DNA from: Ancylomarina subtilis
GTDB lineage: Bacteria; Bacteroidota; Bacteroidia; Bacteroidales; Marinifilaceae
Assembly: GCF_004217115.1 (NCBI RefSeq)
Contig: NZ_SHKN01000001.1
Span: forward strand, 2,235,781 to 2,299,780
DNA length: 64,000 bases
Direction of reading: 5' to 3'
Each line of letters starts with the position of its first letter. Within the stretch, counting starts at the first letter, position 1. The notes under the pieces were generated by a model. The model worked only from the letters and a program-made list of their open reading frames with translations. It was not told the DNA's origin and did not search any database. Below are positions 56,267-64,000 of this stretch, one piece after another. The position numbers and the translations under genes were made by a program.

Positions 56267-56296
56267 AGAGTGGGAAACAGATTTGTTTCTCACTCT
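56267..56296 (+). terminator. Hairpin inside the dehydratase-like/activator operon
   Basis: A 12-bp stem with one wobble (56267-56278 with 56285-56296) lies between the two genes without a T-run. It may lower activator expression relative to the cluster protein. Confidence 0.6.
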
Positions 56297-56333
56297 TTAC
56301 ATTTGAATCTTAACAGGAGATAAATAAGAAACA

Positions 56334-57095
56334 ATGAGATTAGCAGGTATCGATATAGGCTCACGAAGCATCGAACTAATTGTGTTGGAAGATGGACAAG
56401 TCGTTCATAGCAAACAAGCAGATTCGGGCTACAATCCCATCGAAAGGGTCAAGGAATTAATCTCAGATGTCTCCTTCGATAAAATTATGGCAACTGGCTA
56501 TGGACGAGGCATTGTGGAGGTCGCCTTCGATTACCCGACAGTAACGGAAATTAAAGCCTATGGAGCCGGAGCCACAGCATTGTATCCCGGAGTTAGAAGT
56601 GTACTGGATATTGGAGGACAAGACACCAAAGTTATTTCTATAAACGAAATGGGAAAAGTCATCAAGTTTGAGATGAATGACAAGTGCGCTGCCGGAACAG
56701 GCAAATTTCTGGAAATGATGGCCATAACTCTGGGCTATCAGGCACAAACTCTAGGTGCAGCTGCTCAAAAAGGAACAGAAGGTATCGAAATCAATAGCAT
56801 GTGCGCTGTTTTTGCCGAATCAGAAGTGACTTCATTGCTAGCCAAAGGATGCGACAGAAGCGATATTGCTTTGGCAATTCATCAATCGGTATGCAGACGT
56901 GCTATTGGCATGATCCGCCGCCAAAATATAAGTACCCCTCTCATGTTTGCTGGTGGGGTTGCAAATAACAGTTGTATGGTACAACTCTTACAGGAAGCTT
57001 TAGGCGAACAGATTATTGTTCCTAAAAACCCTCAATTTATTGGAGCACATGGCGCTGCCATATTAGCCAATCAGTACGAATCAGTATTATTTTAA
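56334..57095 (+). CDS. ATP-dependent activator/reductase (BadF/BadG/BcrA/BcrD family)
   Basis: The 253-residue protein is an ASKHA-fold ATPase of the HgdC type: N-terminal GIDIGSRSIELIVLEDG phosphate loop, DIGGQDTKVISI, and the two cysteines that jointly hold one 4Fe-4S cluster at the dimer interface (DKCAAGTGKFLEMM and NSMCAVFAESEVTSLLA). ATP hydrolysis opens the dimer and pushes a low-potential electron into its partner, here the iron-sulfur protein encoded upstream. The gene ends at a bidirectional terminator. Confidence 0.95.
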   Translation: MRLAGIDIGSRSIELIVLEDGQVVHSKQADSGYNPIERVKELISDVSFDKIMATGYGRGIVEVAFDYPTVTEIKAYGAGATALYPGVRSVLDIGGQDTKVISINEMGKVIKFEMNDKCAAGTGKFLEMMAITLGYQAQTLGAAAQKGTEGIEINSMCAVFAESEVTSLLAKGCDRSDIALAIHQSVCRRAIGMIRRQNISTPLMFAGGVANNSCMVQLLQEALGEQIIVPKNPQFIGAHGAAILANQYESVLF

Positions 57096-57111
57096 ACTCG
57101 CTTTCTAAAAA

Positions 57112-57150
57112 GAGAAAACCTGTATTTAATATTTAAATACAGGTCTTTTA
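57112..57150. terminator. Bidirectional intrinsic terminator
   Basis: A perfect 12-bp stem (57118-57129 with 57133-57144) with a three-base loop is flanked by A-rich and T-rich tracts between the activator and the convergent NYN gene. Confidence 0.88.
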
Positions 57151-57157
57151 CCATCAG

Positions 57158-57925
57158 TTATGATTTTTTCTTCGCTCTGATATACACATGTTTTATTGTC
57201 GCTCTATCCGTTTCTCTTTCATCAATATCAAAGTGCTTTTTGAGAGATTTAATCAATGGGGTTAGCTTATCAAACCCATAATTTCGAGGATCGAAATCAG
57301 GTCTTTTCTTTATCAACAAGTTTCCAACATCACCCAAAAATGCCCAGCCATCCTCATCGGCTATATCGTTAATACTTGATGTAAATAAGGCAATCACCTT
57401 TTTATCCAATTTGTATATGGGACTTTTCTTTGAAAGATCAGGCTTGGGCACAACCTCATCAACTGAAGGCTCAGAGCTACCCGAACCTTTAAGAATTTCA
57501 AGATAAATAAACTTATCACAGGCAACTATAAAAGGCATAGGCGTTTTCTGTTCGCCAAAGCCAAAAACTTGCATGCCTGATTCTCTAAGCCTGACTGCTA
57601 GTCGAGTAAAGTCGCTATCGCTTGAAACAATACAAAAGCCATCAACCTTAGCGGTATATAAAATGTCCATTGCGTCAATAATCATAGCCGAATCGGTTGC
57701 ATTCTTACCCGAAGTATAACCATACTGCTGAATAGGTGTAATCGCATTTTCAAGAAGAACCGATTTCCATCCGGCCAAATTGGGTTTTGTCCAATCGCCA
57801 TAAATCCGTTTGAAAGTTGGGGTGCCATATTTGGCAATTTCCTCCATCATGCTTGTAACATTGCGAGCCGGGACATTATCGGCATCTATAATAACGGCTA
57901 ATTTTAAATCGTTTTTAGTCTTCAT
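57158..57925 (-). CDS. NYN domain (LOTUS/OST-HTH) ribonuclease-like protein
   Basis: The 255-residue protein has an N-terminal NYN/PIN-like domain (about 8-150) with acidic active-site residues in VIIDADNVPA, DSAMIIDAMD and VSSDSDFTRLA. A C-terminal OST-HTH/LOTUS domain follows (about 180-250, FLGDVGNLLIKKRPDFDPRNYG). This limkain-b1-like pair is widespread in bacteria; NYN domains are metal-dependent RNases and LOTUS domains bind RNA, so it is likely an RNA-processing or decay enzyme. The target is unknown. It lies 70 bases downstream of the patatin gene on the same strand. Confidence 0.9.
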   Translation of the reverse strand: MKTKNDLKLAVIIDADNVPARNVTSMMEEIAKYGTPTFKRIYGDWTKPNLAGWKSVLLENAITPIQQYGYTSGKNATDSAMIIDAMDILYTAKVDGFCIVSSDSDFTRLAVRLRESGMQVFGFGEQKTPMPFIVACDKFIYLEILKGSGSSEPSVDEVVPKPDLSKKSPIYKLDKKVIALFTSSINDIADEDGWAFLGDVGNLLIKKRPDFDPRNYGFDKLTPLIKSLKKHFDIDERETDRATIKHVYIRAKKKS

Positions 57926-57995
57926 CGTATTCTATATTTTTAAAACTTTCTTTAAGGACGTTACATCGTTTAATTTTATTCAATGGCGCTTCCAT

Positions 57996-59705
57996 CTATC
58001 CTACATTTCTCATTTCCCTTGCACCCTGCCGGTAATAGTCGTGTTGATAATACGGATCTTTAATAAATGTATTCCAGTCACGTTGGAAAGTCTGAATCAT
58101 CTGATCAAGCAATTCTCTGTCCACATCAACCTCAGTGTTCCTCAAATCAATGCAATACTTCAACAAGTTATAACAGGCTGTATATTGCCCGCAAGCAACT
58201 AAATTTTTAAGTCGATCTAGATCTCTGTCTTCATCGGTAAACCAAAGTGTGGTATCCATTTCGGAAGCAATCTTGGCTGAATTATAAATCAGATCACTCG
58301 GCTCATTTATTTCAACATCCTTTTTATCAATAAGCAGCTCATCGGAATCCCCCTGCTTGTATTGCTCTCTGGTTAATTCATAAATCAGAGAGGTAATCCT
58401 CCGGTGCTTCAAACTCTCATCCTTATAAAGCAAGTCGTAATTCAATCGTCTGATTTGTTTCAGGAAAATATCACTAATCATGATTAAAGATGATGTGCCT
58501 CGTTCTTCAAACATTCTCTGAATTAAACGGAGTTTCAGATTTTGAAAACGAACCAGTTTGTCTTTCATGAATTTGGGAACCATTCCCATCAACCAAAACT
58601 GAAGCGCTTTTTCCTCCATTTTGCCAATAAAATACTTTAGGGCAATTGCAAAGATGGCAAACATAGCCATGGCACCGCCTCCAATAAATAAGCCTACACT
58701 CGGTTTATTCATATAACCAAATATCAATAAGCCCGTACTAATGAGCATCGGTAACCACAACCACCAGCTCAGTTTCAGTTTTTCAACCAAAAGATTAAAC
58801 AATTGTTTTGGACTCTTCGACCAGCCAATACGATCCATCTCAATTTCTGAAGCCTCCCAGGGCTCCATAAAATAACTCCCTACATCGCAAACCATAATCA
58901 GGTCATAGGAATTGCCTTTCCGTTCACGGCGCACATCAGCATTCATAATACTCCCTATACCTTGATTATCGACAATACCGCCATCCATAATACCAACACC
59001 TTTTTCAAACTCTTTCTCCGATTTAATCGCCTTATAGACTTCCGAATCATGATCACTCACATAATCATCAGGCATAACTAAAGGTTCAAAACCGACAGGA
59101 AAACATGAAGACGAAGCAATGGCATCAGCAATCTTCATATCATCGGCAAGTAAATTGAGGTTCGAGTTATAAAGACGATAGTTGCCAAAACGGCCTGTTG
59201 TCTGAAAACGGAAAGCCAATCCGAAAGAAAAATCTGTAGCATTGAAACAGATATCTTCCAGATGAGAAGGATTTTCTTTTAAAAACTTAAAATTTTCGTC
59301 AGTTAATAAGTCTTTATAGGCCAAAGCAAAGGCATTAATAAGTGAACGCCTCTTATGAGAAACTTTCCACAATTCATCCGAATCAAGTTTCTCAAGTGCT
59401 ATGCTTAAAAGTTTATCATCATCAAGAACTTTATAAAAATCAGCATAGAAATCCTCAAATTGAGTTCCTTTTGCCATATGATAGGCATAAGTTCCCCCCA
59501 TTAAAGTTCCCCCGCTTACGGTGCTTAATCCTTTCACGTGTTGCAACAGGGGCTTGTTTTTAAACTGTACCCGATTAAGATAAGACAAAACACCCAGGCT
59601 GAATGCAGATGCACGATAGCCTCCGCCGCTAAAGGTTAAAGCGATATTTTCGAATAGATTAATACTTGAGTTCGAGTGTGTATTTTCAGTTTCCATATCA
59701 GTCAC
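57996..59705 (-). CDS. Patatin-like phospholipase with central membrane helices
   Basis: The 569-residue protein has the patatin oxyanion glycine-rich loop (LTFSGGGYRASAF, about 28-40), the nucleophile serine in LSTVSGGTLMGG (about 66-77) and the catalytic Asp in GIMDGGIVDNQG (about 240). A pair of hydrophobic helices follows (about 300-355), then a soluble C-terminal part of about 200 residues. It would hydrolyse lipid acyl esters, with the helices anchoring it to the membrane. The family includes both housekeeping and toxin or antiphage effectors; nothing else here points to a defence locus. Confidence 0.85.
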   Translation of the reverse strand: MTDMETENTHSNSSINLFENIALTFSGGGYRASAFSLGVLSYLNRVQFKNKPLLQHVKGLSTVSGGTLMGGTYAYHMAKGTQFEDFYADFYKVLDDDKLLSIALEKLDSDELWKVSHKRRSLINAFALAYKDLLTDENFKFLKENPSHLEDICFNATDFSFGLAFRFQTTGRFGNYRLYNSNLNLLADDMKIADAIASSSCFPVGFEPLVMPDDYVSDHDSEVYKAIKSEKEFEKGVGIMDGGIVDNQGIGSIMNADVRRERKGNSYDLIMVCDVGSYFMEPWEASEIEMDRIGWSKSPKQLFNLLVEKLKLSWWLWLPMLISTGLLIFGYMNKPSVGLFIGGGAMAMFAIFAIALKYFIGKMEEKALQFWLMGMVPKFMKDKLVRFQNLKLRLIQRMFEERGTSSLIMISDIFLKQIRRLNYDLLYKDESLKHRRITSLIYELTREQYKQGDSDELLIDKKDVEINEPSDLIYNSAKIASEMDTTLWFTDEDRDLDRLKNLVACGQYTACYNLLKYCIDLRNTEVDVDRELLDQMIQTFQRDWNTFIKDPYYQHDYYRQGAREMRNVG

Positions 59706-59913
59706 TTTTTAGGAAGGTTCTTAGTGGCAATTCAGCTATTTTCTTGTTAGACTAAATTTAACACAAAAAACAATTCAAAAGAACAATATAGACTTCTAAA
59801 TATGAATTAAATAAACGAGCCGTTGTATAACAAAAGAAATCCGTCAAACTCTTTTAAAAAGGATATAAGGGTCTGAATTTTAGGCAATGTAATTTCAAAG
59901 GGAAAGACGATAT

Positions 59914-60549
59914 CTAATAGCCCACTTCCTCATCAATTAATATAATTTTGATTCTGTGTCTGGGGTAAGATTTTTCGATTATCGACCATGAATTACAGAT
60001 GCGTTGGGGATTCATACAATCGTGACAGGTCCCTGTTATTTGACAAGGAAGTTTTAAATCGGGGTGTCTTTTCGCATTTAAGGGTGCTGAAATTGTTTTT
60101 ATACGCTTAAAAGCCTCATTCAAATCTGCAACCAGTTTATTTTTACCGATAAACAGAACAACATATCGGGGACCAAAAGATAGAGCTGAAATCCGATTTC
60201 CTATCATGTCTAAATTCACCAACTGCCCCGCTTCGGTTATGGCATTGGTTCCCGTCAAAAACAAATCGACAGTCAAAGCCTTTTTCCTCTGATTGATTTG
60301 CTCTCTCCAACTATTTTCCGGATCAAAAGTATCAACAAAATCGATGTCTGTTTTCGCACGAAGTAGATCAAGAACTCCTGTCGATTTCATCGTGATGGAA
60401 TCAGCATAAGAAACAGTAGATAACTCAAGCTTATCAAGAATCTCTTTTTCAAAAATTTCTTTGGCTGATCTGAGATCGGAAGCCAAAAACACCTCAAAAT
60501 TATTCTTCTTAAGTTGAACTAAAAGCTTTGATAAGTTTTCTTTACTCAT
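59914..60549 (-). CDS. LUD domain (LutC/DUF162) protein
   Basis: The 211-residue protein has the LUD fold (about 15-170): YADSITMKSTGVLDLLR, DLFLTGTNAITEAGQLVNLDMIGNRISALSFGP and the nearby LPCQITGTCHDCMNPQRICN stretch, which contains four cysteines. The LUD family takes part in L-lactate oxidation in Bacillus (LutABC), but LutA and LutB are absent here, so a lactate role is not supported. The cysteine-rich tail may bind a metal or cluster. It starts 10 bases after the stop codon of the EamA transporter gene. Confidence 0.85.
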   Translation of the reverse strand: MSKENLSKLLVQLKKNNFEVFLASDLRSAKEIFEKEILDKLELSTVSYADSITMKSTGVLDLLRAKTDIDFVDTFDPENSWREQINQRKKALTVDLFLTGTNAITEAGQLVNLDMIGNRISALSFGPRYVVLFIGKNKLVADLNEAFKRIKTISAPLNAKRHPDLKLPCQITGTCHDCMNPQRICNSWSIIEKSYPRHRIKIILIDEEVGY

Positions 60550-60559
60550 AACAACTGGC

Positions 60560-61435
60560 TTACTTCTTTTTATTAATCAGATAAACTCCCAGGAGTATAA
60601 TCAACATACAAATCAAATGAAAGGCCGTAATCCTTTCATTGTCAAGTATCCCCCACATAATAGCAAATATCGGAATGATATAGGTCACAGACGAGGCATA
60701 AACAGCCGAGGCATAACGAATCAAACTATTCATCAATATCATGGCTATAGCCGTTCCGATAATACCCAAACCTGCCAAAGCTAAAAGGTGAATTGGCCAA
60801 TTTGGATTCTCAATAACAGGCGCAAAGTCAGTTGTTAAGAGGTAAAACAAAGCCGCTGGTCCTGTAAAGAAAAATGCCAGAGACGTAATCTGCATCCCGG
60901 AAAGATGAGACAATCTTGCCTTAATTTCATTGATATTTATTGCATAGAAACAAGTCGCCAACACAATGTATAAGGCATAGGAATTAACATGTCCTATCTC
61001 CAGACCGTTCCCCGAGGCAATCAAACCTATGGCACCCAACAAACCCAGAACCAATCCCAAAACTTGAAGGACCTGAAATTTCGTTCTATGAAAGAGCACC
61101 CCAACGAGTAAAGTGAACACGGGTGTCATCGAATTTAACATCCCAGCCAAAGCACTGTCAATCTGAGTTTGAGCCTTGGTAAACAAGAAAGCAGGAATAA
61201 AACTACCAATAAATCCGGCAACCAATAAACTCTTGACATCCTTCTTCTTTAGGTGTTTCAGATTCTTGATAGAATAAGGCAATAAAACCAATGATGCCAA
61301 CAACATTCTAATACCAGCTGCCTGGTCGTTTGTAAAACTCTTCAGTCCAATTTTCATCAGAATAAAAGATGATCCCCATACAAAGGCAAGAATCAAAAGG
61401 ATAGAAAACTGAAACCAAGGCTTTTTCCAAATCAT
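60560..61435 (-). CDS. EamA/DMT family transporter
   Basis: The protein has 291 residues when started at MIWKKPWFQFS; an in-frame ATG 120 bases upstream would add 40 residues unlike the family. About ten hydrophobic helices form two EamA repeats (AFVWGSSFILMKIG, then ASAVYASSVTYIIPIFAIMWGILD). It probably exports a small metabolite. The LUD gene follows after 10 bases, so the two share a transcript; a functional link is unknown. Confidence 0.92.
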   Translation of the reverse strand: MIWKKPWFQFSILLILAFVWGSSFILMKIGLKSFTNDQAAGIRMLLASLVLLPYSIKNLKHLKKKDVKSLLVAGFIGSFIPAFLFTKAQTQIDSALAGMLNSMTPVFTLLVGVLFHRTKFQVLQVLGLVLGLLGAIGLIASGNGLEIGHVNSYALYIVLATCFYAININEIKARLSHLSGMQITSLAFFFTGPAALFYLLTTDFAPVIENPNWPIHLLALAGLGIIGTAIAMILMNSLIRYASAVYASSVTYIIPIFAIMWGILDNERITAFHLICMLIILLGVYLINKKK

Positions 61436-61638
61436 AGTGTGAATATTTAAGGTTCTGCAATATAGTTTGATTCTCCATTCGATTTGCAAGCCGTTCATAA
61501 AAAATGCGCAAAATAGTCTAAAAACGAATCTTAAAGAATTCCCCGATCGGTGCAATTATATCACACAAAATTAACAAGAGCATAATATAAGGATAACACT
61601 CACATCCCCCTGTCTATATAGATTTGAATAAAAAACAA

Positions 61639-62271
61639 ATGGAACTATTTATCTTCTCATTCGGAGCATTATTCTCCATTATGAACCCTCTTGGAACGGT
61701 CCCTGTCTTTGTTGGGCTAACACAAAACAACAATAAAAAAGAACGAGCTCTTATCGCCTTTTGGACATCATTCAATGTCCTCATCATTCTGCTACTTTCT
61801 TTTTTTGCAGGAAAATACATTTTATCCTTCTTTGGGATCAGTCTGAATTCTTTGAAAATTGCAGGCGGATTAATTATTGCCTCATCGGGTTTTGCTTTAC
61901 TTACAGGTAAATTTACCGAACACAAAGGGATGAAAAAAACGCGAGTGAAGGATGACATCCACACCCGATCGGAGATCTCATTAACACCACTTGCATTACC
62001 GATGTTAGCGGGACCCGGAACAATTTCTTTACTGATTACCTACAACCAGGAATACAGCAACATGACAGATTGCTTGGTTATACTTGGATCTGTTTTCACC
62101 AGTGCTTTCACTATCTACCTCATCCTCAAATCGTCTCATTATATTGTTAGAATGCTGGGAGCTTCAGGTATAAATGCCCTCTCGAGAATAATCGGTTTCA
62201 TCGTGATTTCTATTGGAATTGAGCTGATTGTTGTGGCTGTTCTTAGTATTTTGAAAATGGCTAATTTTTAA
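61639..62271 (+). CDS. MarC family integral membrane protein
   Basis: The 210-residue protein has six hydrophobic helices and the MarC/UPF0056 hallmarks FSIMNPLGTVPVFVGLT near the start, ALPMLAGPGTISLLI in the middle and IGIELIV at the end. I take the ATG at 61639; a TTG start five codons upstream is possible. MarC was once linked to multiple antibiotic resistance, a link later rejected; its function is unknown. Confidence 0.92.
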   Translation: MELFIFSFGALFSIMNPLGTVPVFVGLTQNNNKKERALIAFWTSFNVLIILLLSFFAGKYILSFFGISLNSLKIAGGLIIASSGFALLTGKFTEHKGMKKTRVKDDIHTRSEISLTPLALPMLAGPGTISLLITYNQEYSNMTDCLVILGSVFTSAFTIYLILKSSHYIVRMLGASGINALSRIIGFIVISIGIELIVVAVLSILKMANF

Positions 62272-62334
62272 CAAAAAACACGAATAAACGAGTTCTATCA
62301 TAAATTCGTGAATTCGTGCTTTTATTTTTTTAAT
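62272..62334. terminator. Bidirectional terminator between MarC and the radical SAM gene
   Basis: A CACGAAT/ATTCGTG stem (62279-62285 with 62312-62318) with inner pairing lies between an A-rich and a T-rich tract, at convergent gene ends. Confidence 0.7.
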
Positions 62335-62346
62335 AAAGGCAATTAT

Positions 62347-64000
62347 TTACAAAACCAAAAGTCCGTTTTCTCTGAGAACATTAATCGGTTTTGAGTACCA
62401 GAACAATTCAAAATTTTCAAACTGCTCCTCATAGCTTTCTTTTAAACTTGCGAAGGTGAAAACCTCCTCCTCATTTATTGACAATCGATCAAGCTGATCA
62501 AGCCACCATTCCCCTTGTTCCTTATCCATACTCACATCGATGGTTTCTGTTTTGCTATGAAAAGTCATTTCAAAAATCTCGCGAGTCACTCCTCGCTTGC
62601 TTTTGGTGTAAGATGAAACCAATGGGAAACCACCTAACCAAATAATTTTGGCAGAGGGTTTCGTAATAAAAGCCTCTTCTACCTGAAGGCAATTTCGAAT
62701 AAAACCTCTTTTAATGGTTGTTTTCGGAATCTTAAAATCAAACCATTCCTGCAGAGGCAAATCGAAACCAATATCATGCATGTAGTTATACAGCGATTTC
62801 TTCAATCCAAAGCTAAATTTATCATGCTTGATTCCTGTCTTGTCTTTAAACTGAATATCGTTATTGGCAAAACGAATCGCTTCATAAATGGGTTTCAAAC
62901 CATATTTTTCAGGAGCCAATCCAATAGGACTATGAGCTGTCAGAGCAAACTGATGCCAGAATGCCGACTGAATAATACCCAATTCGAATAATTGACGAAC
63001 CATCTCAAGACTATCCACCGTTTCCTGAACGGTTTGGGTAGGAAAACCATACATCAAATAGGCATGAACCATCACACCTGCCTCAGTCAGATTATGTGCG
63101 ACGCGAGCGACTTGCTCCACCGTTGTTCCCTTATTAATCAGCTCAAGCATGCGATCAGAAGCCACTTCCAAACCTCCTGACACTGCAATACAACCCGAAG
63201 CCTTCAAGAGTTCGCACATATCCCTGGTGAAACTTTTCTCAAAACGGATATTGGTCCACCATGTAAGACTAAGCTTTCGCTTAATAATCTCAATAGCCAA
63301 AGCTTTCATTAAAGCTGGTGGTGCAGCCTCATCTACAAAATGGAAACCCGTTTCGCCCGTTTGGGCAATCAGCTCTTCCATTCTGTCAACCAGACTAACG
63401 GCTGAAAGTGGATCAAAGGTTTTGATATAATCCAGCGAACCATCACAAAATGTACACTTGCCCCAATAACAACCATGTGCCATGGTCAACTTATTCCATC
63501 GCCCATCGCTCCAAAGACTGTGCATTGGGTTGGCAATTTCAATCACCGAAATGTACTGATCAAGCAATAAATCGGAATAATCCGGCGTCCCCAAATCGTC
63601 TTGTTTGTAATCCTTTTGTAACGAGTTGTTCACATAAACCACCTCTCCATTTTCACAGATAAAAGTACGCTTCAATTCACATTCTGCAGTCGGATCAAGC
63701 AAATGCTGCCAAAGTCGTTCCAAAGGTAATTCGCCATCATCAAGAGTGATGTAATCAACAAAATCAAAAACACGGACATCGGTCAAACTTCTCAATTCGG
63801 TATTGGGAAAGCCACCTCCCATCACAATTTTAATCTCCGGATAGTTTACTTTTACAAATTGGGCACATCGGAAAGCACAATACAAATTCCCGGGAAAAGG
63901 CACCGATAAACAGAACAATTTGGGCTGAATGTCTTTCAACTTCTGATCGAGAATTTTCAAGGAAATCTCATCGATATAAGTCGGTTCTTCCTGCAGTTTA
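62347..64000 (-). CDS. B12-binding domain radical SAM protein (N-terminus beyond the window)
   Basis: The frame stays open to the last base of the window, so the gene is cut at its 5' end; at least 550 residues are visible. An incomplete cobalamin-binding domain is followed by a radical SAM core whose cluster motif is CYWGKCTFC (C-X4-C-X2-C, with GCYWGKCTFCDGS context typical of B12 radical SAM enzymes). A B12-type Rossmann stretch (KIVMGGGFPNTELRSL) lies before it. The substrate is unknown; related enzymes methylate or rearrange lipids, nucleotides and peptides. The C-terminal 150 residues are not recognised. Confidence 0.85.
   Translation of the reverse strand, partial: KLQEEPTYIDEISLKILDQKLKDIQPKLFCLSVPFPGNLYCAFRCAQFVKVNYPEIKIVMGGGFPNTELRSLTDVRVFDFVDYITLDDGELPLERLWQHLLDPTAECELKRTFICENGEVVYVNNSLQKDYKQDDLGTPDYSDLLLDQYISVIEIANPMHSLWSDGRWNKLTMAHGCYWGKCTFCDGSLDYIKTFDPLSAVSLVDRMEELIAQTGETGFHFVDEAAPPALMKALAIEIIKRKLSLTWWTNIRFEKSFTRDMCELLKASGCIAVSGGLEVASDRMLELINKGTTVEQVARVAHNLTEAGVMVHAYLMYGFPTQTVQETVDSLEMVRQLFELGIIQSAFWHQFALTAHSPIGLAPEKYGLKPIYEAIRFANNDIQFKDKTGIKHDKFSFGLKKSLYNYMHDIGFDLPLQEWFDFKIPKTTIKRGFIRNCLQVEEAFITKPSAKIIWLGGFPLVSSYTKSKRGVTREIFEMTFHSKTETIDVSMDKEQGEWWLDQLDRLSINEEEVFTFASLKESYEEQFENFELFWYSKPINVLRENGLLVL

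Noticed and set aside
57996-59705. Serine in the N-terminal AFSLG of the patatin as nucleophile
   Set aside because: In patatins the nucleophile follows the glycine-rich loop by about 30-40 residues; the serine in TVSGG fits better.
1-64000. CRISPR arrays, insertion sequences, prophage or integrative elements
   Set aside because: No repeat-spacer series, transposase, integrase or attachment-site duplication is visible; the only sizeable direct repeat is the tRNA-Glu pair.

Overview
The window reads as a chromosomal segment of a Bacteroidota bacterium, probably an anaerobic or facultative marine member of the Marinilabiliales (Marinifilum/Labilibaculum/Ancylomarina type); the phylum is well supported, the order is inference. 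Reasons: promoters of the form TTTG-N19/20-TAnnTTTG (best seen before tRNA-Glu at 38727-38757 and divergent from oxyR at 39946-39977), few Shine-Dalgarno sites, AT-rich spacers, families typical of the phylum (DUF5686 TonB-box-like outer membrane protein, DUF5777 beta-barrel, SPOR-like and BtpA proteins), and no sign of phage, insertion sequences or CRISPR. Almost all of it is housekeeping DNA.

Layout. 0.2-8.2 kb: an EamA exporter, an FNR-type regulator with four candidate cluster cysteines, and, divergent from it, a seven-gene c-type cytochrome locus (hexaheme collagen-tethered lipoprotein, monoheme lipoprotein, DUF5777 beta-barrel, class I cytochrome c, heptaheme membrane-anchored cytochrome, cytochrome b, NapC-like heptaheme). 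Together they could carry electrons from quinol through the periplasm to the outer membrane. 8.2-17 kb: SPOR-like protein, pyrophosphatase, ComM/YifB ATPase, thyA-folA, and the proteostasis group tig-clpP-clpX. 17-28.5 kb: tRNA-Leu, lptB, DUF5686 protein, tatC, kdsD-like isomerase, recQ, a GNAT-like protein with a flippase-like membrane protein, rsmA. 28.6-38 kb: mgtE, purH, then the rod-shape operon mreB-mreC-mreD-mrdA-rodA. 38-46.5 kb: rpsT behind two identical tRNA-Glu genes, oxyR with a divergent terminated non-coding transcript, a CoA-transferase, BtpA-like protein, OmpA-like lipoprotein, dxs, and dps. 46.7-64 kb: SulP transporter, a secreted C1B peptidase divergent from an M49-like lipoprotein peptidase, globin, TM2/DUF2752 pair, hydroxyacid dehydrogenase, DUF6398 protein, a 2-hydroxyacyl-CoA dehydratase-like/double-cubane protein with its ATP-dependent activator, NYN/OST-HTH protein, patatin, LUD protein, EamA transporter, MarC and a B12-binding radical SAM protein cut by the window edge.

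The most interesting items are (i) the cytochrome locus, which looks like a porin-cytochrome conduit built from DUF5777 instead of known porins, with an FNR-like box before its divergent regulator; (ii) a candidate small RNA of about 240 nt divergent from oxyR, placed as OxyS is in enterobacteria, with a full promoter and terminator but no reading frame; (iii) the two-gene double-cubane-type reductase system; and (iv) a long structured palindrome between purH and mreB. OxyR, the candidate sRNA and Dps probably form a local oxidative-stress module. All functions are inferred from sequence reading alone; no search was run.
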